From NCBI GenBank assembly GCA_002162695.1, contig MAAM01000004.1:1-64000 (forward strand): a DNA stretch of 64,000 nucleotides. Reading direction: 5' to 3'. A model generated the notes under the pieces. That model was given only the letters and a program-made list of their open reading frames with translations, had not been told where the DNA came from and searched no databases. Origin of the DNA: Cycloclasticus sp. 46_120_T64. GTDB lineage: Bacteria; Pseudomonadota; Gammaproteobacteria; Methylococcales; Cycloclasticaceae. Positions 50,498-60,174 of this stretch are shown here, one piece after another; within the stretch, counting starts at the first letter, position 1, and each line of letters opens with the position of its first letter. Position numbers and translations under genes: made by a program.

Positions 50498-51664
50498 ATG
50501 AGTAATGATTTTATATTTACCTCTGAATCGGTATCAGAAGGGCACCCCGATAAAATAGCCGATCAAATTTCTGATGCGATGCTCGATGCTTTATTAGAAC
50601 AAGATCCTACATCACGCGTTGCCTGTGAAACGATGGTTAAAACGGGGATGGTTATTCTGGCCGGTGAAGTCACCACCAGTGCATGGGTGGATACCGAAGA
50701 ACTGGTGCGTAACGTGGTTAAAGACATCGGTTATGACAAACCAGAAATTGGTTTTGATTGGCAGAGCTGTGCGGTGCTCAATGCGATTGGTAAACAGTCA
50801 CACGATATTGCTATCGGCGTGGATGATTCTGAGGACCATGAGCAGGGCGCTGGTGACCAAGGTCTGATGTTTGGTTATGCTTGTGATGAAACCGATGTAT
50901 TGATGCCGGCACCGATTACCTATTCACACCGTTTAGTCGAAAGACAAGCAAAGCTGCGTAAAAATGGTACTTTGCCGTGGTTACGTCCGGATGCGAAAAG
51001 CCAATTAACCCTGCGTTATGAAAACGATAAGCCGGTGGCGGTTGAGGCCGTGGTGTTATCAACCCAGCATTCCCCAGATATTAATGAAGCAACATTAAGA
51101 GAAGCGGTGATTGAGGAAATTCTTAAACCCGTTTTACCGAAAGCTTGGTTTGATAGCTGTTTAGCAGAAAATATCCATATTAACCCAACGGGGCAATTTA
51201 TTATTGGTGGCCCAGTGGGTGACTGCGGTTTAACCGGGCGTAAAATCATCGTAGATACTTACGGCGGTATGGCGCGTCACGGTGGGGGAGCATTTTCAGG
51301 CAAAGATCCGAGTAAAGTGGATCGATCTGCGGCTTATATGTGTCGATATGTTGCTAAAAATATTGTTGCTGCGGGTTTGGCCAAACGCTGTGAAATTCAA
51401 GTCTCATACGCCATTGGGGTAGCAAAACCGACCTCCATCAGCGTAGAAACCTTTGGTACGGGTGCCATCGACAATGACCTTATTGCTCGCTTAGTGAGTG
51501 AGCATTTTGATTTACGCCCCAAAGCACTGATCGCAGAACTTGATTTAAAACGCCCCATTTATCAGCAAACAGCCGCCTACGGGCATTTTGGTCGTGAAAT
51601 TGCTGATTTTACCTGGGAAAAAACAGATAAAGCCGAGCTGCTACGTGATGCGGCGGGCATTTAA
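50498..51664 (+). CDS. metK: S-adenosylmethionine synthetase
   Basis: Makes SAM from methionine and ATP. 388 residues, standard length. It begins [27 protein letters not shown] and has the hexapeptide GAGDQG and the phosphate loop [19 protein letters not shown]. It is the first gene of metK-ahcY-metF, with a 26-bp gap to ahcY. The leader contains an SAH riboswitch and terminator, so expression should depend on the SAH level. Confidence 0.99.
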   Translation: MSNDFIFTSESVSEGHPDKIADQISDAMLDALLEQDPTSRVACETMVKTGMVILAGEVTTSAWVDTEELVRNVVKDIGYDKPEIGFDWQSCAVLNAIGKQSHDIAIGVDDSEDHEQGAGDQGLMFGYACDETDVLMPAPITYSHRLVERQAKLRKNGTLPWLRPDAKSQLTLRYENDKPVAVEAVVLSTQHSPDINEATLREAVIEEILKPVLPKAWFDSCLAENIHINPTGQFIIGGPVGDCGLTGRKIIVDTYGGMARHGGGAFSGKDPSKVDRSAAYMCRYVAKNIVAAGLAKRCEIQVSYAIGVAKPTSISVETFGTGAIDNDLIARLVSEHFDLRPKALIAELDLKRPIYQQTAAYGHFGREIADFTWEKTDKAELLRDAAGI

Positions 51665-51690
51665 TATTTAACGAATTAAAGGACTATAAA

Positions 51691-53097
51691 ATGACTACAT
51701 TTACAGATTTTAAAGTGGCCGACTTATCCCTTGCTGAATGGGGACATAAAGAAATAGCCATTGCCGAGAGTGAAATGCCGGGCCTAATGGCATTATGTGA
51801 TGAACTGGGTGACAGTAAACCATTAACAGGCGCGCGCGTAGCGGGTAGCTTGCACATGACGATTCAAACTGCGGTATTGATTAAGACCTTGGTTGCATTA
51901 GGTGCCGAGGTGCGTTGGTGTTCTTGTAATATTTTTTCAACACAAGACCACGCGGCGGCAGCGATGGCTGATTTGGGTATTCCTGTGTTTGCTTGGAAAG
52001 GCGAAACCATTGAAGAATACTGGTGGTGTACTGAAAAAATGATGACCTGGCCAGCAGGGCAAGAAGCCAATATGATTCTTGACGATGGTGGTGATGCGAC
52101 CTTGTTATTACATAAGGGTGCTGAATTTGAAAAAGCGGGTGCGGTGCCCGATGCGAAAGCAGGTGATAACGAAGAGTGGGTCGCTATTCTTGAGGTATTA
52201 CGTCGCAACTTGCCTATTTCCCCAACACGTTGGGGTGATATGGCGGCTAGCGTTAAAGGGGTAACCGAAGAAACGACTACCGGTGTACACCGTTTGTATC
52301 AAATGCAAGAAGCGGGCGAACTATTATTCCCTGCGATGAATGTAAATGACTCGGTGACGAAGAGTAAGTTCGATAACCTATACGGTTGTCGTGAATCCTT
52401 ACTTGATGGTATCAAACGCGCAACGGATGTGATGATTGCCGGTAAAATTGCCATCGTTATTGGTTACGGTGATGTAGGCAAAGGCTGTGCGCAAGCCTTT
52501 AAAGGTATGGGCGCAACCGTTTGGGTAACCGAGGTTGATCCTATTTGTGCCCTACAAGCCGCGATGGAAGGTTATCGTGTAGTGCGTATGGATGAAGTGG
52601 CGGACCAAGGTAATATCTTTGTGACCACCACCGGTAACTTGGGTGTTATTACCCACGACCATATGGCGGCGATGAAAAATGAAGCGATTGTTTGTAATAT
52701 CGGCCATTTTGATTCAGAAATTGATATTGCCTCATTAGAGCAATACGAATGGGAAGAGGTTAAGCCGCAAGTAGATCACATTATTTTCCCCGATGGAAAG
52801 CGTATTACCCTATTGGCTAAAGGCCGCTTAGTAAACCTGGGTTGTGCCACGGGTCACCCTAGTTTTGTGATGTCGGCTTCATTTACCAACCAAGTGATGG
52901 CGCAAATTGAGTTTTTCACCAATGGCGATGCCTATAAAAATGAAGTGTACGTGCTGCCTAAAACACTGGATGAAAAAGTCGCGCGTTTGCACTTAGATAA
53001 AGTGGGTGCAAACCTAACCGTGTTGTCAAAAGAACAAGCAGATTACATTAATGTATCCGTTGACGGCCCTTACAAACCTGAGCACTACCGTTATTAA
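51691..53097 (+). CDS. ahcY: Adenosylhomocysteinase (SAH hydrolase)
   Basis: NAD-dependent enzyme splitting SAH into homocysteine and adenosine, relieving inhibition of methyltransferases. 468 residues. The N-terminal substrate domain has [25 protein letters not shown], the middle NAD fold has [29 protein letters not shown], and the C-terminus ends [36 protein letters not shown] with the essential Lys and Tyr tail. It is the expected direct target of an SAH riboswitch. Confidence 0.99.
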   Translation: MTTFTDFKVADLSLAEWGHKEIAIAESEMPGLMALCDELGDSKPLTGARVAGSLHMTIQTAVLIKTLVALGAEVRWCSCNIFSTQDHAAAAMADLGIPVFAWKGETIEEYWWCTEKMMTWPAGQEANMILDDGGDATLLLHKGAEFEKAGAVPDAKAGDNEEWVAILEVLRRNLPISPTRWGDMAASVKGVTEETTTGVHRLYQMQEAGELLFPAMNVNDSVTKSKFDNLYGCRESLLDGIKRATDVMIAGKIAIVIGYGDVGKGCAQAFKGMGATVWVTEVDPICALQAAMEGYRVVRMDEVADQGNIFVTTTGNLGVITHDHMAAMKNEAIVCNIGHFDSEIDIASLEQYEWEEVKPQVDHIIFPDGKRITLLAKGRLVNLGCATGHPSFVMSASFTNQVMAQIEFFTNGDAYKNEVYVLPKTLDEKVARLHLDKVGANLTVLSKEQADYINVSVDGPYKPEHYRY

Positions 53098-53098
53098 T

Positions 53099-53947
53099 AT
53101 GGCATTAGAAAGTAACCAACCGATTAGTTTTGAGTTCTTTCCGCCGAAAACGGCGGAAGGGCGGGACAAGCTTTTAGCGGTCACTAGTAAGCTGGGTAAA
53201 GTAAACCCAGCTTATTTTTCGGTGACCTTTGGTGCGGGCGGCAGTACCCAGCAAGGTACCATTGATACCGTATTAGATATTCAGCAGCAGGGCTTTTCGG
53301 CAGCACCGCATTTATCTTGTGTAGGCTCAACAAAAGAGAATATTCGTCAAATTCTGGCTAACTACCAAAGCCAAGGTATCGATAGAATTGTTGCCCTACG
53401 CGGTGATATTCCATCCGGCACCTTGGATGCCGGTGAATTTCGTTATGCGAATGAATTAGTCGGCTTCATTCGTGAAGAAACCGGTGATCACTTTCACTTA
53501 GAAGTGGCGGCGTATCCAGAGATTCATCCGCAGGCAAACAATGCGCAAACGGATTTAGCTAACTTTAAACAAAAGGTAGAAGCGGGTGCAAATAGCGCCA
53601 TTACTCAATACTTTTTTAACTTTGAAGCCTACGTTCGGTTTGTGGAAGATTGTGACAAAATGGGATTAACGGTGCCGATCGTGCCGGGTATTATGCCGAT
53701 CACCAACTATTCGCAGCTGGCTAGGTTCTCTGATATGTGTGGTTCAGAAATTCCCCGTTGGATCGCGAAGCGTTTAGAAGGTTTTGCCGATGATCGTGAA
53801 TCAATTAAAGCGTTTGGAACGGATGTGGTGAGTGAACTGTGCCAATCCTTATTGGACTATGGTTGCCCTGGTTTGCACTTTTACAGCATGAATCAGGCGG
53901 AATCGAGCTTGGCAATCTGCCGTAACTTAGGAGTAGAAGGCGCATGA
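53099..53947 (+). CDS. metF: Methylenetetrahydrofolate reductase
   Basis: FAD enzyme producing 5-methyl-THF for methionine synthesis. 282 residues from the ATG at 53099 (MALESNQPISFEFFPPKT), one base after the ahcY stop. The SFEFFPPKT motif and FSVTFGAGGSTQQGTIDTV, VALRGDIP and PGIMPITNYSQLARF are typical of MetF. A GTG at 53051 inside ahcY gives a longer frame but is rejected. Overlaps the next gene by 4 bp. Confidence 0.97.
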   Translation: MALESNQPISFEFFPPKTAEGRDKLLAVTSKLGKVNPAYFSVTFGAGGSTQQGTIDTVLDIQQQGFSAAPHLSCVGSTKENIRQILANYQSQGIDRIVALRGDIPSGTLDAGEFRYANELVGFIREETGDHFHLEVAAYPEIHPQANNAQTDLANFKQKVEAGANSAITQYFFNFEAYVRFVEDCDKMGLTVPIVPGIMPITNYSQLARFSDMCGSEIPRWIAKRLEGFADDRESIKAFGTDVVSELCQSLLDYGCPGLHFYSMNQAESSLAICRNLGVEGA

Positions 53948-54240
53948 GTGAGAAAAAAGAACAATCTTGCGCGATTTACAAGACTAAAAAACGTGATGGC
54001 CTGTACTTATACGTGACAGAACAGGATAACTTTGAAGACGTGCCGGAAGCAGTGATGAAGCAGTTTCCAGCGCCAGAGCACGTGTTTGACTTAGAGTTAT
54101 CGACAGAGCGACCGTTAGCACGAGAAGATGTGTTGCTGGTGATTGAAAACTTGCAAACACAGGGTTTTCATCTGCAGATGCCGCCTAAAATGGAAGATCC
54201 GATTGATACGATTACGCTGCCAGATAGTCTTCACGGCTAG
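53944..54240 (+). CDS. YcgL domain-containing protein
   Basis: 98 residues matching the YcgL family (DUF709): CAIYKTKKRDGLYLYVTEQDNFEDVPEAVMKQFPAPEHVFDLEL, and LVIENLQTQGFHLQMPP near the end. The function is not established. It is coupled to metF by an ATGA overlap and followed by rsmE after 2 bp. Confidence 0.92.
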   Translation: MSEKKEQSCAIYKTKKRDGLYLYVTEQDNFEDVPEAVMKQFPAPEHVFDLELSTERPLAREDVLLVIENLQTQGFHLQMPPKMEDPIDTITLPDSLHG

Positions 54241-54242
54241 CG

Positions 54243-54974
54243 ATGCGTATTTCTCGTTTATTTGTTGACCAGCCCTTAGTCGATAATGGGCTGATTAGCC
54301 TTGAAACTGACGCAGCGCATTATTTGCGTAATGTGCTGCGTTTAAAGAAAGGCTTCCAACTGACTCTTTTCAACGGGCGAGGTGGTGAGTTTGCCGCCAC
54401 CGTTGAGTTGGTCAGCCGTAAGGAAGTGAGGTTGAATATTGGTCAATATCGTGAGCTGAATTTGGAGTCAGCTCTCAGCATCGAGCTGGGTTTAAGCGTG
54501 TCTCGTGGGGAGCGGATGGACGTGGCCATTCAAAAAGCGACTGAGCTAGGGGCGAGCATTATTAGCCCCGTATTAACCCAGCATTGTGTGGTCAAGCTAA
54601 ATGACGAGCGACGCTTGCAACGCCATCAGCACTGGCAAAATATTATCTACCGTGCTTGTGAGCAGTGTGGGCGAAATATACCACCGCAACTCAATGTGGC
54701 GGTGGATTTAGCTGAGTGGTTGCAAGGTGACTTGGCTGATAGCCGGATCATTTTTGAACCGGGCAAAGCCGCAAGCTTAAAAAGCTTCCCGCAACCAGCG
54801 CAACAAGTGGCGGTGCTGATTGGGCCTGAAGGTGGCTTTTCCGAACAAGAAGTTATTGACGCACAGCAAGCCGGTTTTAGTGCCTTAGGGTTTGGCCCGA
54901 GGGTGATACGTAATGAAACCGCTGCCATTGCCTCGATAGCAGCGATGCAGGTGCTTTGGGGCGATATGGGGTAG
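54243..54974 (+). CDS. rsmE: 16S rRNA (uracil1498-N3)-methyltransferase RsmE
   Basis: SPOUT-class SAM methyltransferase acting on U1498 of 16S rRNA. 243 residues. The N-terminal PUA-like domain has HYLRNVLRLKKGFQLTLFNGRGGEF, then QKATELGASIISPVLTQHCVVK and the C-terminal knot GPEGGFSEQEVIDAQQAGFSALGFGPRVIRNETAAI. In related gammaproteobacteria this gene is normally next to gshB; here the Mks-like operon separates them. Confidence 0.97.
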   Translation: MRISRLFVDQPLVDNGLISLETDAAHYLRNVLRLKKGFQLTLFNGRGGEFAATVELVSRKEVRLNIGQYRELNLESALSIELGLSVSRGERMDVAIQKATELGASIISPVLTQHCVVKLNDERRLQRHQHWQNIIYRACEQCGRNIPPQLNVAVDLAEWLQGDLADSRIIFEPGKAASLKSFPQPAQQVAVLIGPEGGFSEQEVIDAQQAGFSALGFGPRVIRNETAAIASIAAMQVLWGDMG

Positions 54975-55064
54975 AGCTTCATGGCTTGTGCTGGGCTCGA
55001 TCACGCTTGTTTTTAGGGTTAATAATCGTCATGATCATTTATTTACAAACCCTCAGGCCAAGTC

Positions 55065-55874
55065 GTGCGCATTGCTTCCTACCTTCAAAAAATAGCATTA
55101 GGCCAAACAGTTAATTTTGATGTGCTGCGTCAGCAGCTAGAAGCGCGCGGGTATGACCCAAAGACTATTTTGAATAGTTTTAACGTTGAGAAGCTGGGGC
55201 GCTCAAAAAACTACCGGGTGACGGTGCTAGAGCCGGCATTTTTTGCCGAATTAAGCGCTAGCTTCCCCGATATAAAGGTTATTGATCGAGAAACGGCCTC
55301 GCAGGAGGGCGATAGCCATCGTTGCTCGGTTAGCCGTTCTATTATTGTGATGTATCCAAGTCAGCAATCGCACCCTATCGTCGTGTTAAATGACCGGCAT
55401 GGGTTTCATACACCAGTCAAGCTAGCGAAGCGATTGTTGATTATCGAAAACCAAGAAAATTTTGTAAGAAAACAAGAGTGCATCGCTTTTTTACAGCAAC
55501 AGTTTGTTGATTTTTCTGAGCAAGATTTGGATATAGCGTTGGGTTTTGGCAACAGTGTCAGCAATAAGCTTAATGAAGGGTTTCTCAATCATTATCATGA
55601 GCTTAATTGCCTGTTTGACTTAGACCTGGGTGGGCTGCAAACATTTGCCAATTTAGCTGAGCTAACGAATCACCCCAACTTATCTTTTTTACTACCGCCT
55701 TGTGCTAAATCGTTAATGAAATCAGCCGACGGTGAGCGTAAAATCCGCTGGCAATTACGTGAGGAGCAGTTAGCGCCTTTGGGTGAATTATTGAGGCGTA
55801 CGCCTCAGTTAAGACCGGTTATTAATTTGATAGTGGAACAAAAAATGATGTTAGAGCAAGAGCTGTATTTATAG
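55065..55874 (+). CDS. Compact TOPRIM nuclease subunit of a Mks/Wadjet-like system (MksG/JetD-like)
   Basis: 269 residues, start GTG 55065. The N-terminal 60 residues look like a winged helix. The C-terminal half has a TOPRIM-like fold in the DUF2220/JetD style: LLIIENQENF (128-133) with the catalytic Glu128, GFGNSVS (160-166), and FDLDLGGLQ (184-192) with Asp185 and Asp187. In Wadjet systems this subunit cuts closed circular plasmid DNA after the SMC complex has extruded it. It is shorter than most JetD proteins (about 380-400). It is the first gene of the operon and is 2 bp upstream of the SMC gene. Motif-based call; no search was run. Confidence 0.75.
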   Translation: MRIASYLQKIALGQTVNFDVLRQQLEARGYDPKTILNSFNVEKLGRSKNYRVTVLEPAFFAELSASFPDIKVIDRETASQEGDSHRCSVSRSIIVMYPSQQSHPIVVLNDRHGFHTPVKLAKRLLIIENQENFVRKQECIAFLQQQFVDFSEQDLDIALGFGNSVSNKLNEGFLNHYHELNCLFDLDLGGLQTFANLAELTNHPNLSFLLPPCAKSLMKSADGERKIRWQLREEQLAPLGELLRRTPQLRPVINLIVEQKMMLEQELYL

Positions 55875-55876
55875 AG

Positions 55877-58792
55877 ATGACGATGGAAAATTTAGATTTA
55901 TTAACAAAGAAACTCAGTTATTCCGTTAAAAAACTGGTGGCGGTTAATTCAATTAGTTTTTGCTATGTTGAGCTACCGATTGACCAACATTGTGCCTTAT
56001 TTGGGCGAAATAACTTGGGTAAAACTTCCTTGTTAAATGTTTTAAAGCTACACCTTTTTCCTGAAATAAGTTTTAACGACTGCCAGAATAAGTTTGCTTT
56101 TAAATCATCAAAGGGAGAGCTTTACGCGGGTGATGATAGTTACCTCTATTATTTCCCCAGTGATAGTAGTTTTCTTATTTTGGAAGCGGAAAATATTCAT
56201 GGGTGTTTTTGTCTGATTTTATTTAAGTCGAATAGCAGCTTTGGTTACCAGCGACTTGCCTTGCCTTGCGCCTATGATGAGATACGCGAGCAGTTCTGGG
56301 ATATAGAGCAGCAGACGGTTAACAATGGTTTGGGCAGCCCAGTGAGTGATCTAGGTTTGGCTAAAATAACCTCACTGTATAAACAATATAAGTCACAAGG
56401 TGCGGTTATTTTAAAAAGTACCAAGGAGATTAAGGATAAACTCTTTAGTCATTACCCCCTGCAGCCGGAAAAGGGGCGGTTCTGCCTAGTTCCACTGAAA
56501 GAAGGTGGGGTTAGCCGTGAATTGAGCGCCTTTCGCCAGTTAATGAATTTTACCTTCGAAATTGCTAAAACTGATACCCGTAGTTTGACCGAAACGTTTG
56601 CGACAATCATCGAAAGTAGCAAAATAAATACGCAAGATCGTTTACACCAAGATTTGCAGCAGATTCTGGATGAGTACGAATCCCTACGGAAGGCGGAAAG
56701 TCGGCTGAAAAATATTAGTCAATATGAAGCGCCGTTTCAGCAGCTAGACAACACTAGCCGGAGCCTCAACAGTCAACAGAGTGACTTTAGCTGTACATAT
56801 CATGCTTATGGCAATTCATTACAGCAGTCATTAGTTCATCTGAATGGAAACATAAAGCAGCAGGACGTGGTGAAAGACGGCTTGCGGACTGAAAAGAGCC
56901 GACTTGAGGTTTCTGATAAAGAGCTGGAAACGACTCTCAGCGAATATAAGGGCCAGTTAATCAGCCTGAATAAGGAGTTTCAAACCGTTGATAAAAAAGC
57001 ACAGCAGTACCGGGTACTACAAAAAGAGTATCCAAACGTAGAGGATGCGGAAATTAAAGAGATCCTCGCTGAGCATGCAGAGCTGCTCGTTGAAAAAGTT
57101 GAAAACCTAAAGAGTGCTGAGCGTGCGACTGAGCAATTACGCTTAGCGCTTCTTCAGCAAAAAACGAAGCGGCAGGAACGGCACAAAAAACAAGTGGCGA
57201 TTGAGCAAAGCGGGGATTATTTGATTCATCAGTTAGGTGAGCACAGCAGCCTAGTTTTAGCAAATTTAAGCCCGCTTTTTGCTGAGGTAACCACGGTGGC
57301 TGATCAGCAGCAGCGGTCGGCTATTGAGAATTTTACGAGCTTGTTTTCAACCGACAATAATCAATTGCACTTTTTGGCGGAGACGTTTGGCACGCAGGCT
57401 TTAAAGTCACCTCAGGAGATCATTAATCAATGGAAAAGGGAGCTTGAGCAATTAGAGGCGGAGCTTTTTGACCTCGATACGAAGGTCAATGAACTGGTCC
57501 AAATCAGTAAAAACTCTGGTGAGCAGCAACAGGCGGAACTTGGCAAGACAGAAGACGAGCTACAAGTCGTTAAAGATGACTTAATCGTTTTACATACTGT
57601 CGAGGAGACGAGTGTGCGCTGGGCCGCTCTAAAAGAGGAGTTGGCAAGGATTGAGCAGGATAGGCAATGTAAAGAGCGGCAACGAGAAGACAATAAAGAA
57701 CAATTAGGCGGCTTTGTTGAGCGGCTCGCAGGCATGAGGGAGGCGCTTGAGGCGGATCAGCACCAGCAGCGGCTGTTGACTCAGTTGCAGCAGCGTTTAT
57801 TGAAACTAAAACCGTTAGAATTAATGGCTGGGGAGCCAGTTAGTGTGCCGTCAGTGAGTGCCAGTGACCTCGATGAACTGGAGGGAGAGTCAGTAAAGCT
57901 CAGCAGTATGAATGAAAAGCTGGTTCAGCAGTTTAATGATTTTATTCAATGCGGTCATTTTGAATTACCGATTGATGTCGCCTGTAATTATTATGACCAG
58001 CAGCAGCAAGGACAACTTTTAGAGGCCTTGCGTACGCTGTTTATTGCGCTTCCCGAGCAGCTTGCCACCTTGGCAAGCCAAGTGATTGAACATAATAAAA
58101 TGACGGGGACTAAAATCAGCGAGTTGGCGGGGAATCGCCAGCACATCCGGGCGTTTGTTAATAAAATTAATAAGCAGTTTAATCATTATTCGATCTCTAA
58201 TTTACAAGAAATACGGGTTGAAATTGAGTTGGATAGTCGTTTTGAAGCATTAGTTGATGAGCTGAATAACACCAATCTGAACACCACCGATATTCATGAT
58301 GATGGGCTTTACCAGCGGTTGAATAGTTTTTGTGAGGATTTCTTTACTGGGCATCACGGTAATCGAATTCTGGAGGTGAGTAAGATTATCAAGAATGTGA
58401 AATACAGTTATATCAAGCAACATCAGGATAAGCGCGAAGATAAAGATCAAAGTACGGGTACCAATGCGTTAATTAACTGTACCCTACTGACGATTCTACT
58501 GAGTGATTTATTGTCACAAGATAGCCAGCTAACCTTGCCGATTATTTTTGACGAGTTTACTGCGCTGGATGAATACAATCAGCGTACTGCTATTAAGGTG
58601 GCCAGCGAACATGGGTTTTCGCTATTTTGTGCATCGCCTACCGATACCGCTGAGGTGGTGTCGGTGGTTGATTATTATATTCACCTCGATGATTTTCACG
58701 TCGATACGCTTTACGATGCAGCGGGTGAGCGAGATATTGTTTTTCATCATTTTCAGGAACGGCTGTATGAGCTGACAGAGCAGGCTGAATAA
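55877..58792 (+). CDS. mksB: SMC-like ATPase, MksB/JetC type
   Basis: 971 residues. The N-terminal ATPase lobe has Walker A GRNNLGKTS at 43-51. A long region rich in Gln, Glu, Lys and Leu (about 260-800) forms coiled coil with a short hinge. The C-terminal lobe carries a signature-like STGTNALINC near 858 and Walker B LPIIFDEFTALDEYN near 886. MksB proteins are short relatives of MukB that compact DNA; with kleisin MksF and MksE they form a condensin, and with MksG they destroy plasmids. It overlaps the MksF-like gene by one base. Confidence 0.88.
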   Translation: MTMENLDLLTKKLSYSVKKLVAVNSISFCYVELPIDQHCALFGRNNLGKTSLLNVLKLHLFPEISFNDCQNKFAFKSSKGELYAGDDSYLYYFPSDSSFLILEAENIHGCFCLILFKSNSSFGYQRLALPCAYDEIREQFWDIEQQTVNNGLGSPVSDLGLAKITSLYKQYKSQGAVILKSTKEIKDKLFSHYPLQPEKGRFCLVPLKEGGVSRELSAFRQLMNFTFEIAKTDTRSLTETFATIIESSKINTQDRLHQDLQQILDEYESLRKAESRLKNISQYEAPFQQLDNTSRSLNSQQSDFSCTYHAYGNSLQQSLVHLNGNIKQQDVVKDGLRTEKSRLEVSDKELETTLSEYKGQLISLNKEFQTVDKKAQQYRVLQKEYPNVEDAEIKEILAEHAELLVEKVENLKSAERATEQLRLALLQQKTKRQERHKKQVAIEQSGDYLIHQLGEHSSLVLANLSPLFAEVTTVADQQQRSAIENFTSLFSTDNNQLHFLAETFGTQALKSPQEIINQWKRELEQLEAELFDLDTKVNELVQISKNSGEQQQAELGKTEDELQVVKDDLIVLHTVEETSVRWAALKEELARIEQDRQCKERQREDNKEQLGGFVERLAGMREALEADQHQQRLLTQLQQRLLKLKPLELMAGEPVSVPSVSASDLDELEGESVKLSSMNEKLVQQFNDFIQCGHFELPIDVACNYYDQQQQGQLLEALRTLFIALPEQLATLASQVIEHNKMTGTKISELAGNRQHIRAFVNKINKQFNHYSISNLQEIRVEIELDSRFEALVDELNNTNLNTTDIHDDGLYQRLNSFCEDFFTGHHGNRILEVSKIIKNVKYSYIKQHQDKREDKDQSTGTNALINCTLLTILLSDLLSQDSQLTLPIIFDEFTALDEYNQRTAIKVASEHGFSLFCASPTDTAEVVSVVDYYIHLDDFHVDTLYDAAGERDIVFHHFQERLYELTEQAE

Positions 58793-60174
58793 TGCATATT
58801 GCGCTGGATCGAACCCTTATTTTGTTGATTAGCCATAAGGACCTGATGTTTCAATTTATTGATTACATGGACCAAAATCACCGGAAAGAGATTCCTAGCC
58901 AGGTTTTTATTCATTGTTTAAAGGCCAAACTTGAGCGAATAACGAAAAAATCAGAGGTGGAGCGCTTAAGTGAAGCCTTCGATCTGCATAACTTAATTAA
59001 AGCGGATATTGTGACGGAATATAATCGTTCACGTGGAACGATTGCCTTTCAACCGTCGGTGATTGAAATCTTTCGCCTTTTCGATAAAGAAAGGGTGCGT
59101 GGTTTGCGTAGTGCGGAGCTGGAAAGTATTCGTTTTCAGTTAGACAGTTGCCTCCAGCAGCATCAGCAATCAACCTTTTCTGTGGATGATCCCGATTTTC
59201 GGGAGCAACGTGAGCAGTTATTTGATTTATTGCGTCAGATTAACAATCAGGTAAAAAATAATACCGCGCACCTTCAGCATGAGGTTGATCGTTTATCTAA
59301 TCGGCTGGATCATGATCATGCGGTGCTCACACTCGATGACTCTCAACAAGTGCAAGAGGCCTTGCTGCAGGTGAGGAAAATCTTTGATCGTGAAATTATT
59401 CCGATTTTGGAGTTCCTCAATAGCCGAGAACAAAGCAAAAACAAGATGCCGCTAACCCTTGTGGATAATATTAGTCAGCTTTATCAAGGTAAGGGTTTCG
59501 AGGACGATTGTTATTATATCGACCAATATAAACTGTCCATTCTTAGTCATTACAAGGCGGTTGAAAAGGTTAAATTAGCCCTGCAGCGCTACCTCCACCA
59601 AGAACGTAGTCATCGTCTCACTTATAATGCATTGGAGCAGTCGTACCTGCATTTGCAACAACTTGCCCAACAGAGTTTTACCGAGAACTTGAAAGATAAA
59701 TATATTTTGAAACCGCTCAGCCAAGAGGCGCTGTATTATTCCGGCTTAAAAACACATAGTGCTGCACAGGATGCAACGACCGAATGGTTTGACAAGAACC
59801 ACAGTGTTTATTTCAATGAGCATCTGATACAGCAAAAAAGCCGGCAGCGGAGTCAGGCGGTAGCAAACATTAGCACCGTACATCGGCGGCACCCACGTGA
59901 ACCGGGAAACCTGTTGAAACGAGAGATTACAAAGCTAGTGGCTAATAGTCGCCTTAAGCCACCGGTGGCAGACCTTTATTTGGCTTTACACGGTCTATTG
60001 GTGGATCATTTGGCTGAGAGTTATCAACTGGCTTACTTACTTTATGCGGTCAGTTGTTTTAAACAAAAGAAACTTGGGGTCTATACTCTCAAGGTGCATT
60101 TTAGTGACCCACAACAGCAAATTAGATATAAAAACAGCGTTTTACAATATAACCGGCGCGAGTTAGTTTTATGA
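58792..60174 (+). CDS. mksF: MksF/JetA-like kleisin subunit
   Basis: 460 residues, mostly helical. The N-terminus resembles the MukF/MksF winged-helix region (HKDLMFQFIDYMDQNHRKEIPSQVF), followed by VERLSEAFDLHNLIKADIV. A long helical linker (about 110-330) and a C-terminal winged-helix-like part follow. The kleisin bridges the SMC heads and binds MksE. The size matches MksF (about 440). It starts within the stop of the MksB gene (TAATG) and overlaps the MksE gene by 4 bp. Called by order, size and sequence style. Confidence 0.8.
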   Translation: MHIALDRTLILLISHKDLMFQFIDYMDQNHRKEIPSQVFIHCLKAKLERITKKSEVERLSEAFDLHNLIKADIVTEYNRSRGTIAFQPSVIEIFRLFDKERVRGLRSAELESIRFQLDSCLQQHQQSTFSVDDPDFREQREQLFDLLRQINNQVKNNTAHLQHEVDRLSNRLDHDHAVLTLDDSQQVQEALLQVRKIFDREIIPILEFLNSREQSKNKMPLTLVDNISQLYQGKGFEDDCYYIDQYKLSILSHYKAVEKVKLALQRYLHQERSHRLTYNALEQSYLHLQQLAQQSFTENLKDKYILKPLSQEALYYSGLKTHSAAQDATTEWFDKNHSVYFNEHLIQQKSRQRSQAVANISTVHRRHPREPGNLLKREITKLVANSRLKPPVADLYLALHGLLVDHLAESYQLAYLLYAVSCFKQKKLGVYTLKVHFSDPQQQIRYKNSVLQYNRRELVL

